A stretch of DNA of 64,000 bases from Cyanobium sp. FGCU6 (GCA_024958655.1 JANWUR010000005.1:49389-113388), one strand, 5' to 3'. Positions 30,731-38,117 are shown, counted from the stretch's first letter. Made by a program: numbers and translations. The notes: a model not told the origin generated them from the sequence alone.

Positions 30731-31357
30731 ATGGCGGCTGCTTGCCTGGGCCTCCCCCTGCTGGCGCCTCAGGCAGCATCCGCCGCCACCCAATCCGCCA
30801 CCTTCAACCCTGTACTGATCGTTGACGGTGGTGGCAGCAGCACCGGGTTCACGTTTTCCGGATTCACCGCTCCGGTGTCCGGCGTGACGACCACCATCAA
30901 CCTCACCAAGTGCGACGACCCGATCGATAGCGCCACAGGTGCGTGTCTTGGAGGCGGTTTCAGTTTCAACAACGAAATCCGTTTGGAGCTGCAAAGTCCA
31001 ATTGGCACCATCGTCTCCCTGGTTCCCTCTAGTGCTCTCTCCGGGCAGACGCCTGGGGACACGGTGACCTGGACCTTTACCGATGCCGCTTCCAGTGTCG
31101 TCAGCGGTAACTTGCTCGTCTCCGGCACCTATCTGCCGTCTTCCCCGTTGAGTGCCTTCATCGGCGAAGACGGCAACGGCACCTGGAATCTGCTCTTCAC
31201 TGACACTGCGGGAGGGGATCCGCTGAGCATCAACAGCTGGAGCCTCACGGTCAACCAGCAGGTGCCTGGGCCTCTGCCCCTTATGGGAGTCGCTTCAGCC
31301 TTCGGCATCAGTCGCCGCCTCCGGCGGCGCATCGCCTCCAGCCGGGCCCAGGCCTGA
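30731..31357 (+). CDS. Secreted P-domain (proprotein convertase-like) protein with PEP-CTERM-type sorting tail
   Basis: The 208-residue protein has a signal-type N-terminus (AAACLGLPLLAPQAASAA), a beta-sandwich resembling the proprotein-convertase P domain (IRLELQSPIGTIVSLVPSS...GTWNLLFTDTAGGDPLSINSWSL), and a C-terminal sorting signal: VPGPLPLMGVASAFGISRRLRRRI, i.e. Pro-containing motif, hydrophobic span and basic cluster as recognised by cyanobacterial exosortases. From the ATG at 30731 the signal peptide lacks basic residues; an upstream GTG at 30688 would supply ARKVSLAAAM if the C9 tract were one base shorter. Likely exported to the surface or exopolysaccharide; function unknown. Confidence 0.75.
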   Translation: MAAACLGLPLLAPQAASAATQSATFNPVLIVDGGGSSTGFTFSGFTAPVSGVTTTINLTKCDDPIDSATGACLGGGFSFNNEIRLELQSPIGTIVSLVPSSALSGQTPGDTVTWTFTDAASSVVSGNLLVSGTYLPSSPLSAFIGEDGNGTWNLLFTDTAGGDPLSINSWSLTVNQQVPGPLPLMGVASAFGISRRLRRRIASSRAQA

Positions 31358-31385
31358 GTGAGTTGGGTGCCCGTTCTGTCTTCTG

Positions 31386-31417
31386 CCCCGCCGCCTCGGC
31401 AGCAGCGGGGTAATTTT
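31386..31417 (+). terminator. Rho-independent terminator after the P-domain gene
   Basis: CCCCGC at 31386-31391 pairs with GCGGGG at 31405-31410 and is followed by TAATTTT. The hairpin lies 28 bases after the stop of the sorted-protein gene. Confidence 0.6.
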
Positions 31418-31435
31418 ATGACTGAAAACAGTCAT
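31418..31435. repeat. Perfect inverted repeat ATGACTG-AAAA-CAGTCAT
   Basis: A perfect 7-base inverted repeat with an AAAA loop follows the terminator directly. It could be a second hairpin or a protein-binding palindrome. Further downstream the intergenic region (31436-31734) has another, longer hairpin and no gene. Confidence 0.5.
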
Positions 31436-31569
31436 TACCCTCTTTCGACAAGGTGGCTTGCAGTTCTGTTCTGCGATGCCTGATGATCCGCTGATTGTCG
31501 AATTGTCTGAACCGCTCATCTTGGCGTTCATACCTGAGTAGCTATGGTAATGGCTTGAGACCTCAGCTC

Positions 31570-31602
31570 CGTTGACAGGTGAGTCCCCACCTGCCATCAA
31601 CG
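31570..31602. repeat. Imperfect 12-bp hairpin in intergenic region
   Basis: CGTTGACAGGTG pairs with CACCTG and, after a three-base CCA bulge, TCAACG, around an AGTCCC loop. No T run follows, so a structured RNA or operator is as likely as a terminator. It lies 133 bases before the HpsJ-like gene. Confidence 0.4.
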
Positions 31603-31734
31603 TTCAGCAGCGTCCATGCCATTCCACCATTGCCTACAAGCATTGAAATCGGCAGACCAGTCGCATGATTGTTGTTCGTTGCTTGATTCCTTACCACAGA
31701 ATTTCACGGCTCTGTTGGCCTTGCTTTTGCCACG

Positions 31735-32562
31735 ATGATATCCAGTCTGCCGCGTAGTCTTTCCTTCACCGGCCTGGTGCTGCTGCTGCTGTTTCTCTCG
31801 ATCGCGGCCGGTGCTCTGGTTCCGATCGCCATCCTTGCTCCTGCCTGGCAGTTGCGGCTTGGTTCCACCCTGATCAACAGCTCACCGATTCCTCTCACAG
31901 GCCTGGCCTTGCTGCACCTGGCGGTCTACCTGGATCTCGACGATCCGCTGCTGATCCGACGGCAACGCATTGCCGCCGCTCTTGCGGTTCCAGTGGTGCT
32001 TGGCTTTCTGTTGCTCGTACCCCTGCTCGGCACGGCCGTCGTGCGTCAGCAGGCCACCCAGCTCAAGGAGCCGCAGTTACGGTTGCGCCAAGCCAGCACC
32101 CAGCTCGGTGCCCTGCGTGCCGCTGTGCGCTCCGCCACCAGTGCCGAGGATCTCTCGCAACGACTGGTCGCGTTACAGGCGCCGCCGCTGGCGGCCAACC
32201 AACAGAACCTCAGCCTGGAGCAGCAGCGCCTGCTGATGAACGCGACGCTGGATCGAGCCGCCGTTCAGATCGCTCGCCAGCAGGCGGCCTTGCCCTCCGC
32301 CAACCCCTGGCTGGTGGCGCCCGAAATCCTGCGCACTTCGCTGGCCTGTCTGGTGCTGGCGGCGGGCTTCGCCGCCCTGGCTCGTCGCCCCCATGCTGAG
32401 CGATCCGTGCTGGACGAAGTGCAGCAGAGCTGGCATGAGATGGGAAGAAGGAGTCGTAGGCCTCGTCGCCGCAGCGGCGTCGCCTCACCGAACGACGTGA
32501 TGGCGGCCCTTGCCAGGGCGGAAGAGCCGAACCCCGCACCTGAGCGACAACACGAGCGATGA
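31735..32562 (+). CDS. HpsJ-like membrane protein
   Basis: The 275-residue protein has four hydrophobic segments: two near the N-terminus (GLVLLLLFLSIAAGALVPI and PLTGLALLHLAVYL), a third (LAVPVVLGFLLLVPLLGTAVV) and one near 205-220 (LACLVLAAGFAALA). A coiled, Gln/Leu-rich region lies between the last two, and an Arg-rich tail ends the protein. The layout resembles HpsJ-family proteins linked to polysaccharide secretion in filamentous cyanobacteria; the match is by architecture and is tentative. Next to the PEP-CTERM-like gene it would fit a cell-surface role. Confidence 0.5.
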   Translation: MISSLPRSLSFTGLVLLLLFLSIAAGALVPIAILAPAWQLRLGSTLINSSPIPLTGLALLHLAVYLDLDDPLLIRRQRIAAALAVPVVLGFLLLVPLLGTAVVRQQATQLKEPQLRLRQASTQLGALRAAVRSATSAEDLSQRLVALQAPPLAANQQNLSLEQQRLLMNATLDRAAVQIARQQAALPSANPWLVAPEILRTSLACLVLAAGFAALARRPHAERSVLDEVQQSWHEMGRRSRRPRRRSGVASPNDVMAALARAEEPNPAPERQHER

Positions 32563-32605
32563 GCCTGTCTTCCTGCAGGGATGGGACCACACGGAGTGGG
32601 CTGCT

Positions 32606-32662
32606 TTGTCGGTGCGTAGCGGCCCAGATCTGCAGTTGGATGTCCAGCAACAGGCGCGTCAT
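32606..32662 (-). pseudogene. N-terminal remnant of a PIN-domain toxin
   Basis: Nineteen codons starting at the ATG at 32662 read MTRLLLDIQLQIWAATHRQ, closely matching the first residues of the intact PIN toxin at 34366-34758 (MTGLLLDTQLLIWAAYTPT). Beyond this the frame no longer resembles a PIN domain. The ATG overlaps the antitoxin stop (ATGA), as in the intact module, so this is a module whose toxin was lost by deletion. Confidence 0.7.
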
Positions 32663-32916
32663 GGCCGTTCCGTGAACGGCAGCTCGTCGAGTTCGACCAT
32701 GGCCTTGATCTCCGCCTCGAAGTCGCGCTTGAGATCGGCCTCCACCCGGACGGTGCCGGCCAGAAAACCAAGGCGACGTGGCGGGGGATCCGTGACCACC
32801 GGCATCAGCCGCACCAACGGCTTGCCGGCACGGGCGATCACCACCTCCTCGCCGGCGAGGGCCTGATCGACGTAGCGGGAAAGATGGGTCTTGGCGTCGT
32901 GGCGGTTCACCTGCAT
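32659..32916 (-). CDS. Phd/YefM-type antitoxin, orphaned
   Basis: The 85-residue protein starts MQVNRHDAKTHLSRYVDQAL, the DNA-binding Phd/YefM fold, with ARAGKPLVRLMPV completing it and a C-terminal toxin-binding tail. It is about 85 percent alike at DNA level to the antitoxin at 34755-35012, so one arose by duplication. Its toxin partner is reduced to a 19-codon remnant. An orphan antitoxin can still repress or neutralise related toxins, which is inference here. Confidence 0.88.
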   Translation of the reverse strand: MQVNRHDAKTHLSRYVDQALAGEEVVIARAGKPLVRLMPVVTDPPPRRLGFLAGTVRVEADLKRDFEAEIKAMVELDELPFTERP

Positions 32917-33005
32917 GGCGGCTAAGCCATACAGCCGGCGGTCGCCCGAGGAGAACAGCGCATCCATGCTGAGGTGAGCTCCGCCGCGCTGAAGACACGG
33001 AAGAC

Positions 33006-33440
33006 TCAACCCTCCAGCAGCAGCAGCTGGCGAGAGGGCAGCAAGGGAAGAAAATCTCGATCGAAGGTGACCAGCACCTGGCGGCGGGCGAGCACGGCGG
33101 CCGCGATCCAGCCATCGCTGATGGCGTTCCCCACCAGCTGATGTTGCTGGCAGAGGGGCTCCAGCAGGGGCCACTCGCCGGAAATGGGCAGCAGCACCAC
33201 CCCTTCCGTGGCCAGCAGCGCCGCCAGGAACTCCTGCGCCGCCGCCAAGGGCGTGGGCTCCACGAATACGCGCGGATGGGTCACCAGGCGCAGAAAGCCC
33301 GCCGCCACCATGGGCAGCAGTGCGAGCCCCTGCCCCAGCGAGCAGGCATCCAGAGACTCTTCCAGCCAACGGATCGCCACCGGGTGGTGGGAGTGGTCGG
33401 AGCGAGAGGCCGCCACCAGCAGGTTCACATCGGGGGTCAT
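33006..33440 (-). CDS. PIN-domain toxin (VapC-like)
   Basis: The 144-residue protein begins MTPDVNLLVAASRSDHSHH, placing the first acidic residue at Asp4, and continues with RWLEESL, NAISDGWIAAAVLARR and LVTFDRDFLPL, the remaining acidic positions of the PIN RNase fold. VapC-type toxins cleave tRNA or rRNA. Its ATG overlaps the stop of the upstream RHH-type antitoxin by ATGA. The layout resembles mycobacterial-type PIN toxins with DVNxLV starts. Confidence 0.88.
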   Translation of the reverse strand: MTPDVNLLVAASRSDHSHHPVAIRWLEESLDACSLGQGLALLPMVAAGFLRLVTHPRVFVEPTPLAAAQEFLAALLATEGVVLLPISGEWPLLEPLCQQHQLVGNAISDGWIAAAVLARRQVLVTFDRDFLPLLPSRQLLLLEG

Positions 33441-33694
33441 GGCGGCGGCAGGCCATCGGCCGCATCCAACAGCGCGGTGTTGCGGCCCGGGTCCGCCACC
33501 GCGGCGCTGAGCCCACCGCGACCCGCATAAATCGGCAGACCAGGCCTGGGTGCAGGGGCCGGGGCCCCGGCGGCCCAACGCAACCGCAGCGCCAGACCCT
33601 GCTCAATCAGCCGGGTGAGGCTGAGCCGCTCGCGGGCCGCCAAGGCCTTTGCTTCCGCCAGCAGCTCGTCATCAAGATCGAGCGTGGTGCGCAT
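33437..33694 (-). CDS. RHH-type antitoxin (VapB-like)
   Basis: The 85-residue protein begins MRTTLDLDDELLAEAKALAA, the ribbon-helix-helix dimer strand and first helix (DUF2191/VapB type), followed by RERLSLTRLIEQGLALRL and a Pro/Gly-rich tail for toxin binding. It precedes its PIN toxin with a four-base overlap, an intact and probably autoregulated type II module. Confidence 0.88.
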   Translation of the reverse strand: MRTTLDLDDELLAEAKALAARERLSLTRLIEQGLALRLRWAAGAPAPAPRPGLPIYAGRGGLSAAVADPGRNTALLDAADGLPPP

Positions 33695-33855
33695 CGGGCG
33701 GAGTCATGCAGATTTATGCGTTTTATGGGGGGCAGGGCTGTCTGCCGGAAGGCTGGCGACTCCGGTTGAATCAGTCCTGCGCGAAAGCCGCGGCGACGGG
33801 GTGGCGGCGCCAGAGCCAGCGGAGGGGAAAACGCGGAACCTCTTTTATCGTTGGC

Positions 33856-34341
33856 ATGCCCCCAAAGCCCTGCGCCGTGACGGCAACGTTCCATGAGCGT
33901 GATTTCTACGGTTGGGTGGAGCAGCAGTGCGCCGCCCTGCGCGATCACGACAGCAGCCGCCTCGACTGGAGCGGATTGCAGGAGGAACTGGAAGCCTTGG
34001 GACGCCAGGAATACCGGGAGCTGGTGAGCCGGCTCGGCGTGCTGCTCGGCCATCTGCTGAAGTGGGAGCTGCAACCTGGGCGCCGCAGCCGCAGCTGGTT
34101 CTGCAGCATCCGCGAGCAACGACGGGCGATTGAGCGGTTGTTGAAGCAAAATCCAAGCCTGGGTGCCAAAGCGGCTGATGCCTTGGCGGATGGCTTCGAT
34201 ACCGGCGTGGATCTGGTGCTGCGGGACACGGATCTGCCCCTGCGCAGCCTCCCCGCCACTTCTCCCTGGACCCTTGAGCAGGCCCTGGATCCAGCTGCGC
34301 TGTGCGACACCCGCGGCGACTGGGACGACGCGCTGGCCTGA
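33856..34341 (+). CDS. DUF29-family protein
   Basis: The 161-residue protein reads FHERDFYGWVEQQCAALRDHD, LDWSGLQEELEALGRQEYRELVSRLGVLLGHLLKWELQP and WFCSIREQRRAIERLLKQNPSL, all hallmark segments of DUF29, a helical family abundant in cyanobacteria. Function is unknown. It sits on the opposite strand inside the toxin-antitoxin field, between two modules. The start is the ATG at 33856; a longer in-frame extension upstream overlaps the divergent antitoxin promoter region. Confidence 0.88.
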   Translation: MPPKPCAVTATFHERDFYGWVEQQCAALRDHDSSRLDWSGLQEELEALGRQEYRELVSRLGVLLGHLLKWELQPGRRSRSWFCSIREQRRAIERLLKQNPSLGAKAADALADGFDTGVDLVLRDTDLPLRSLPATSPWTLEQALDPAALCDTRGDWDDALA

Positions 34342-34365
34342 GGGGAACAAACTCCTCGGCGGATC

Positions 34366-34758
34366 TCACCCCGCGCACTGCACCGCTTGGCCATACCCCA
34401 GCAGGGTTTTGTCCGTGGTCAGCAGGTGGAGGTGCTCTTGCAAGGCCTGGGCCACCAGCAGGCGGTCGAACGGATCGCGGTGAATCAGGGGCAGATGGCG
34501 CACCGCCAACACATGCTCCACCTCGATCGGCAGCTCCTGGAAGCCCTCCCGCAGCAATCCCTGGCGCAGGGCGTGGGGATCGACCAGGAAATCCTCCCGC
34601 CCGAGGGAGGCCTTGATGGCCGCTTCCCACAGGCTCACCACGCTGTAACGGATGTCGTTGCGTCGATCCACCAGTTGAGACGCCAGAGAGCTGGACAGCT
34701 TGGTTGGCGTGTAGGCGGCCCAGATCAGCAGCTGGGTGTCGAGCAACAGGCCCGTCAT
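34366..34758 (-). CDS. PIN-domain toxin of Phd/PIN module
   Basis: The 130-residue PIN protein has the acidic positions in LLLDTQLLIW (Asp7), SVVSLWEAAIKASLG (Glu), DPFDRLLVAQA (Asp) and LLTTDKTLLGY (Asp), as expected of an active RNase. It overlaps its antitoxin by four bases (ATGA). Two partial copies of its 5' end lie elsewhere in the same region (32606-32662 and 38873-38947). Confidence 0.9.
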   Translation of the reverse strand: MTGLLLDTQLLIWAAYTPTKLSSSLASQLVDRRNDIRYSVVSLWEAAIKASLGREDFLVDPHALRQGLLREGFQELPIEVEHVLAVRHLPLIHRDPFDRLLVAQALQEHLHLLTTDKTLLGYGQAVQCAG

Positions 34759-35012
34759 GGCCCCTGCGGGCGCGGCACCTCGTCGAGCTCAAACATGGCG
34801 TTGATCTCCGCCGCGAAGTCGCGCTTGAGGTCGGCTTCCACCCGGGCGGTGCCGGCCAGAAAGCCGAGGCGCCTTGGCGGTGGTTCGCCCATCAGGGGAA
34901 CCAGCCGCACCAACGGCTTGCCGGCGCGGGCAATCACCACCTCCTCGCCGGCCAGGGCCTGGTTCACATAGCGCGAGAGGTGGGTCTTGGCGTCGTGGAG
35001 GTTGACCTGCAT
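34755..35012 (-). CDS. Phd/YefM-type antitoxin
   Basis: This 85-residue antitoxin starts MQVNLHDAKTHLSRYVNQAL and carries GEEVVIARAGKPLVRLVPL, the Phd/YefM DNA-binding domain, then an RRLGFLAGTARVEADLKRDF linker into the toxin-binding tail. It leads an intact two-gene module and is the likely source or sister of the orphan antitoxin at 32659-32916. It would repress its own promoter upstream of 35012. Confidence 0.92.
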   Translation of the reverse strand: MQVNLHDAKTHLSRYVNQALAGEEVVIARAGKPLVRLVPLMGEPPPRRLGFLAGTARVEADLKRDFAAEINAMFELDEVPRPQGP

Positions 35013-35097
35013 GGCGAACGACGGGCGGCGAAGGCTAAACAGAGGTGAACTCAGCTTAGTTGCGTAGGCGGCTAAGTCATGCGCACGACCATTCAGC

Positions 35098-35206
35098 CCT
35101 TGGCTAGGGCACCAGCACCACTGCGAGCATCGGGAAATGGCGCCGGCGGCTTCAGCGGAGGCGGCGATCAGGGCCTCCGCCAGGCCGGTGCCGCAACGGG
35201 GGAGAC
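35098..35206 (-). pseudogene. Remnant of the 3' part of a VapC toxin
   Basis: This stretch matches the 3' part of the intact PIN gene at 37468-37869 (its positions about 37483-37602) over about 110 bases. It lacks a 25-base block lying between two copies of TGGCGCCGG in the intact gene, and it ends abruptly. The missing block shifts the frame. It is a dead copy, presumably from duplication then slippage. Confidence 0.65.
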
Positions 35207-35261
35207 CCTGTGCTGCACAGGTCCTGCGTAAGCCATCCTCACCCTGTCTCTCGACGCCGCT

Positions 35262-35459
35262 TTGCTGCGGCGGGCACGGGAGGCGGCCCTGAGGGAGACC
35301 ACCTCCGTGAACTCCCTGGTGCGGGACTTCCTGAGCCGTACCGTGGAGGCCCGCAGCCGCAGGCTGGAGGCCCTTGAGGGCTTTGAAGCGGTTGCCTCAG
35401 CCAGCCAGAGCGCAAGCTTGGGCCCCTGGAGCCGGGAGTCGTTGCACGAGCACGGCTGA
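35262..35459 (+). CDS. Small antitoxin-like protein with no canonical start
   Basis: The frame reads LRRAREAALRETTSVNSLVRDFLSRTVEARSRRLEALEGF, a ribbon-helix-helix antitoxin pattern, and ends HEHG. Residues that fit the first strand (ILTLSLDAAL) lie upstream in frame at 35232-35261, but they are preceded directly by TAA with no ATG or GTG; where a start is expected the codon is TAA GCC ATC. Only the TTG at 35262 (inside the first helix) or a CTG could begin translation. It may therefore be inactive. Its stop overlaps the toxin ATG (TGATG). Confidence 0.55.
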   Translation: MLRRAREAALRETTSVNSLVRDFLSRTVEARSRRLEALEGFEAVASASQSASLGPWSRESLHEHG

Positions 35460-35728
35460 TGCGCGTGTTCATCGACACCAACCTCTGGGCCTACCGCCTT
35501 GATCGACGGGACCCCGACAAATCCGAGCAGGTGCGCAGCTGGCTCGCCGATGTGGTCGCCGACCTGATCCTTGATGCCCACCAGCTGGCGATCCGTGAGC
35601 AGCTGAACTGGTTCGATGCCCTGATTGCCGAGGCCGCCATTCGCAGCCGCTGCGCACGGCTGTTCTCCGAAGACTTCGGCCATGGGCGCAGGATCGACGC
35701 TGTGGAGGTGGTGAATCCCCTGCGCTGA
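35459..35728 (+). CDS. PIN-domain toxin with internal deletion
   Basis: The 89-residue frame starts MRVFIDTNLWAYRLDRRDPD (first Asp) and ends with WFDALIAEAAIRS and LFSEDFGHGRRIDAVEVVNP (third and fourth acidic positions). The central part with the second acidic residue is missing: after VRSWLADVVAD it jumps to LILDAHQLAI. PIN toxins of this type usually have about 130-140 residues, so about 45 are lost, in frame. The protein is probably inactive. It follows a damaged antitoxin. Confidence 0.65.
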   Translation: MRVFIDTNLWAYRLDRRDPDKSEQVRSWLADVVADLILDAHQLAIREQLNWFDALIAEAAIRSRCARLFSEDFGHGRRIDAVEVVNPLR

Positions 35729-35787
35729 TCCGCGGGCTTGCCGCTTGATACCAGGGGGCTCCAGCAAAGGCGGGTGGTGGTGGCGCT

Positions 35788-36837
35788 CTACAGCAGCAAC
35801 CCCTTGTAAACGAAGGCCCCCGCCAGCCGCGTGCAATCCTGCTCGTTCACGCCTGCCTGCCGGAAGCAGCTCCGCCACTGGCTGCTCACCACGGCGCAGA
35901 CGTGATCCACGATCGCTGCCGCCTCCTGCACAGGCAGCAGGAAGCGCCCCGCCCCAGACAGGATCACAGAGCGGTTGGCCCAGCGGCTGCCATCGCTGCC
36001 GCAGGCCATCGCCAGCAGACGCTCGGTTTCGGTACGCATCGCGCCAGGGGTGAGGTCGTAGGCAGGGCTCAGGCGCCAGCTGTTGCCTCGGGCCAGCAGG
36101 GCAGCGACGCACCAGCAGCACATCGCGCTCGCCCACCCGCTCCAGCCGGCACTCGGGCACCTGAATGCCGCAGCGCCTGGCCAGCTGCAGCGTGGCGTAC
36201 TCCACCCTCGGCTGGTTCCAGCGGTCATCGGGCCGGGGAAACTTCGCCAGCCAGAGGCTCTGCTCAGCTTCCACCGTGGCCTTGGGCCTGGCTCCCCCCA
36301 GAGAGGTGCCCCCTGCCAGCAGCAACTGTTCCAGCTGCCCCACACCGGAAGGGGTTGGTTCTCCAGCAGTGGCGAGACTGCTGTCGCTGAGGATGGCCGC
36401 CGCCGTCTCCTGAATCCAGCCCAGATCAAGGGTGCGGTTGAAGCGCCGCTGGGGTGCCGGCGGCTGCACAGTCCGCCCGAAGCCCAGGGCCCCGGCGCGG
36501 TCGTCCGGGCCGAGCAACAGCAGCTCGAAGTCGCTCACGGCGCCGAGGCCAGCCCTGCGCTCGATCACCTGGCGGCCCCAGAAATCCGGCAGCGCATCGC
36601 GCAGCGCCCCGAAGACCCCCCCATGCGAGCGGTCTGGAACGGCTCCGGCCTGAGCCGCAGCTCCACCGGATCGAGTTCCACCGCATTGGACCGCTCCCGG
36701 TAGCTGCGGCCATACACAAACCCACCCACGGCATCGCCACGGCGATCCCGGCGCAGCACGAAGCGCCCGGCCGTCACAAAGCGGGTCTGCTCCGGCAGCA
36801 CCACATAGACAAAGCACTCCTGATCAGCGGCGGCCAC
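35788..36837 (-). pseudogene. hipA: Broken HipA-type kinase toxin gene
   Basis: From the GTG at 36837 the product starts with a HipA N-terminal domain (FVYVVLPEQTRFVTAGRFVLRR, YGRSYRERSNAVELDPVEL). At a run of seven G (minus strand; plus C7 at 36616-36622) the frame shifts; the next frame continues FGALRDALPDFWGRQVIERR ... GGARPKATVEAEQSLWLAKFP. Near 36090-36104 it breaks again: the DVLLVRR strand is joined, out of frame, to GNSWRLSPAYDLTPGAM, losing the roughly 130 central residues with the kinase catalytic loop. HipA phosphorylates glutamyl-tRNA synthetase; this copy cannot. The HipB gene upstream is intact. Confidence 0.8.
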
Positions 36838-36848
36838 GGCGGCTGCCC

Positions 36849-37190
36849 TCAGAAGTCGTCATCGAGCAGGCCGGCGCGGCGAGCCACCCGGGGCGCCCGG
36901 GCGGCCTCCAGGGTCTTGCCCACGCTGTCGTGATCGGGATCGGCCACCGTAGAGAGCTGATCCAGCAGCCCCAGGGCCCACAGCGCGCCCAGGTAGGCAG
37001 CGGCGCTGGTGCCCGGCTTGCCCTTCTCCACGTCGGCCACCGTGAAGCGGCTCACCCCCATGCGAGCGGCCAGATCGTCCAGTCTCCAGTTGCGGCGCAG
37101 CCGGGCCGTGCGGATATCGCGCCCCAGGCGGGTGAGCGCCTGCTCCACCGCCGCCGGAGGCTGCTGCACGATCGGGCTGGGCTGAGCCAT
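36849..37190 (-). CDS. HipB-type XRE-family antitoxin
   Basis: The 113-residue protein contains a helix-turn-helix (LGRDIRTARLRRNWRLDDLAARMGVSRFTVADVEKGKPGTSAAAYL) typical of HipB antitoxins and XRE repressors. It sits 11 bases upstream of the hipA pseudogene on the same strand and would bind operators in front of itself. Two start points are possible; I use the ATG at 37190 rather than one twelve codons upstream. With its toxin dead it is an orphan regulator. Confidence 0.85.
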   Translation of the reverse strand: MAQPSPIVQQPPAAVEQALTRLGRDIRTARLRRNWRLDDLAARMGVSRFTVADVEKGKPGTSAAAYLGALWALGLLDQLSTVADPDHDSVGKTLEAARAPRVARRAGLLDDDF

Positions 37191-37467
37191 CAAGCAAGAC
37201 AAGGTTGTGTTGCCTTGAGGCAGCATAGGCTGGTTTGCCGTTGGCTTCAGGCAACATCATTGGACCGCTCCGGTGGAGCGAGACACGCAACCCGGCAGCT
37301 CGCTGCGCCCCGCTGCCTCGTCTGGCAGCCCCTGGCGCCTGCTGTCCAATCCGGACGCGATCCTGATCCAATTCAGCCGAGTGCTGGCAGCAGCACATGG
37401 ACTTGCTGGCACGGCGGTTGGCCCCACGGATCGGGGAGGCGCTGAGCCGCGCTGAGGCGTTGCTGGC

Positions 37468-37869
37468 TCACTCCTTGGCGTAGGGCACGAACACCTCCGC
37501 CAGCATCGGGAAGTGGCGCCGGTTGAGGGTCACCAGGGTGGCGCCGGCGGCTTCGGCAGAGGCGGCGATCAGGGCATCCGCCAGGCCGGTGCCATGGCTG
37601 GGGCCGTACTGACGCCGCCAGAGGCCGGCGCGCTGGGCCGGCTGGCAGTCGAGGGGGAGCACCTCGAAGGCCGCCACGAAGGCATCCAACCGCTGCCGTT
37701 CCTCACCATCGCGAACGCCCGCATAGAGCTCAGCGACCGTGATCACGGATGTGGCCAGCGGCTGCTCGCAGCTCTCCAGAAAGGCCACGGCCTGGGAGTG
37801 ATCGCGGAGGTAGTCGATCAGCACATCGGTGTCGACCACGAGCAGCGGCGGGGTCGATCCCCTGGTCAT
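37468..37869 (-). CDS. vapC: PIN-domain toxin VapC
   Basis: The 133-residue protein has the PIN core: LLVVDTDVLIDYLRD, TSVITVAELYAGVRDGEE, GLADALIAASAEAAG and LVTLNRRHFPML, with Asp, Glu, Asp in order. This is the classic VapC RNase pattern. The ATG overlaps the upstream antitoxin stop (ATGA). A dead partial copy lies at 35098-35206. Confidence 0.93.
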   Translation of the reverse strand: MTRGSTPPLLVVDTDVLIDYLRDHSQAVAFLESCEQPLATSVITVAELYAGVRDGEERQRLDAFVAAFEVLPLDCQPAQRAGLWRRQYGPSHGTGLADALIAASAEAAGATLVTLNRRHFPMLAEVFVPYAKE

Positions 37870-38117
37870 GGCTCAAGAGCCAGCGCCGAACGGTCCAGTT
37901 CGCCCCGCAGAGCTGACCAATCCGGCAGATCCGTGCGCTCTGCCCAGAGACCGCGAGCCTGGCGCAGACGAGCCAGGCGTCCCTGGGGCTGCTGCTGCTG
38001 GAGGAAGGCGTCAATCGCCTCCCGGATCAGAGCACTCTGGCTGCGGCCGCTGCGAAGGGCCAGGGCCTGCAATCCCTGCCGTTCCGCCTGGGAAAGGTAG
38101 ATCTGGGTGCGCAGCAT
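37866..38117 (-). CDS. vapB: RHH (CopG-like) antitoxin VapB
   Basis: The 83-residue protein starts MLRTQIYLSQAERQGLQALA, the ribbon-helix-helix strand and helix, continues with GRSQSALIREAIDAFLQQQQ and ends in a tail suited to toxin binding. It is the first gene of an intact vapBC module. Confidence 0.9.
   Translation of the reverse strand: MLRTQIYLSQAERQGLQALALRSGRSQSALIREAIDAFLQQQQPQGRLARLRQARGLWAERTDLPDWSALRGELDRSALALEP

Noticed and set aside
37273..37455. Sixty-codon frame upstream of hipB
   Set aside because: No resemblance to an antitoxin or other protein; it lies in the hipB promoter region.
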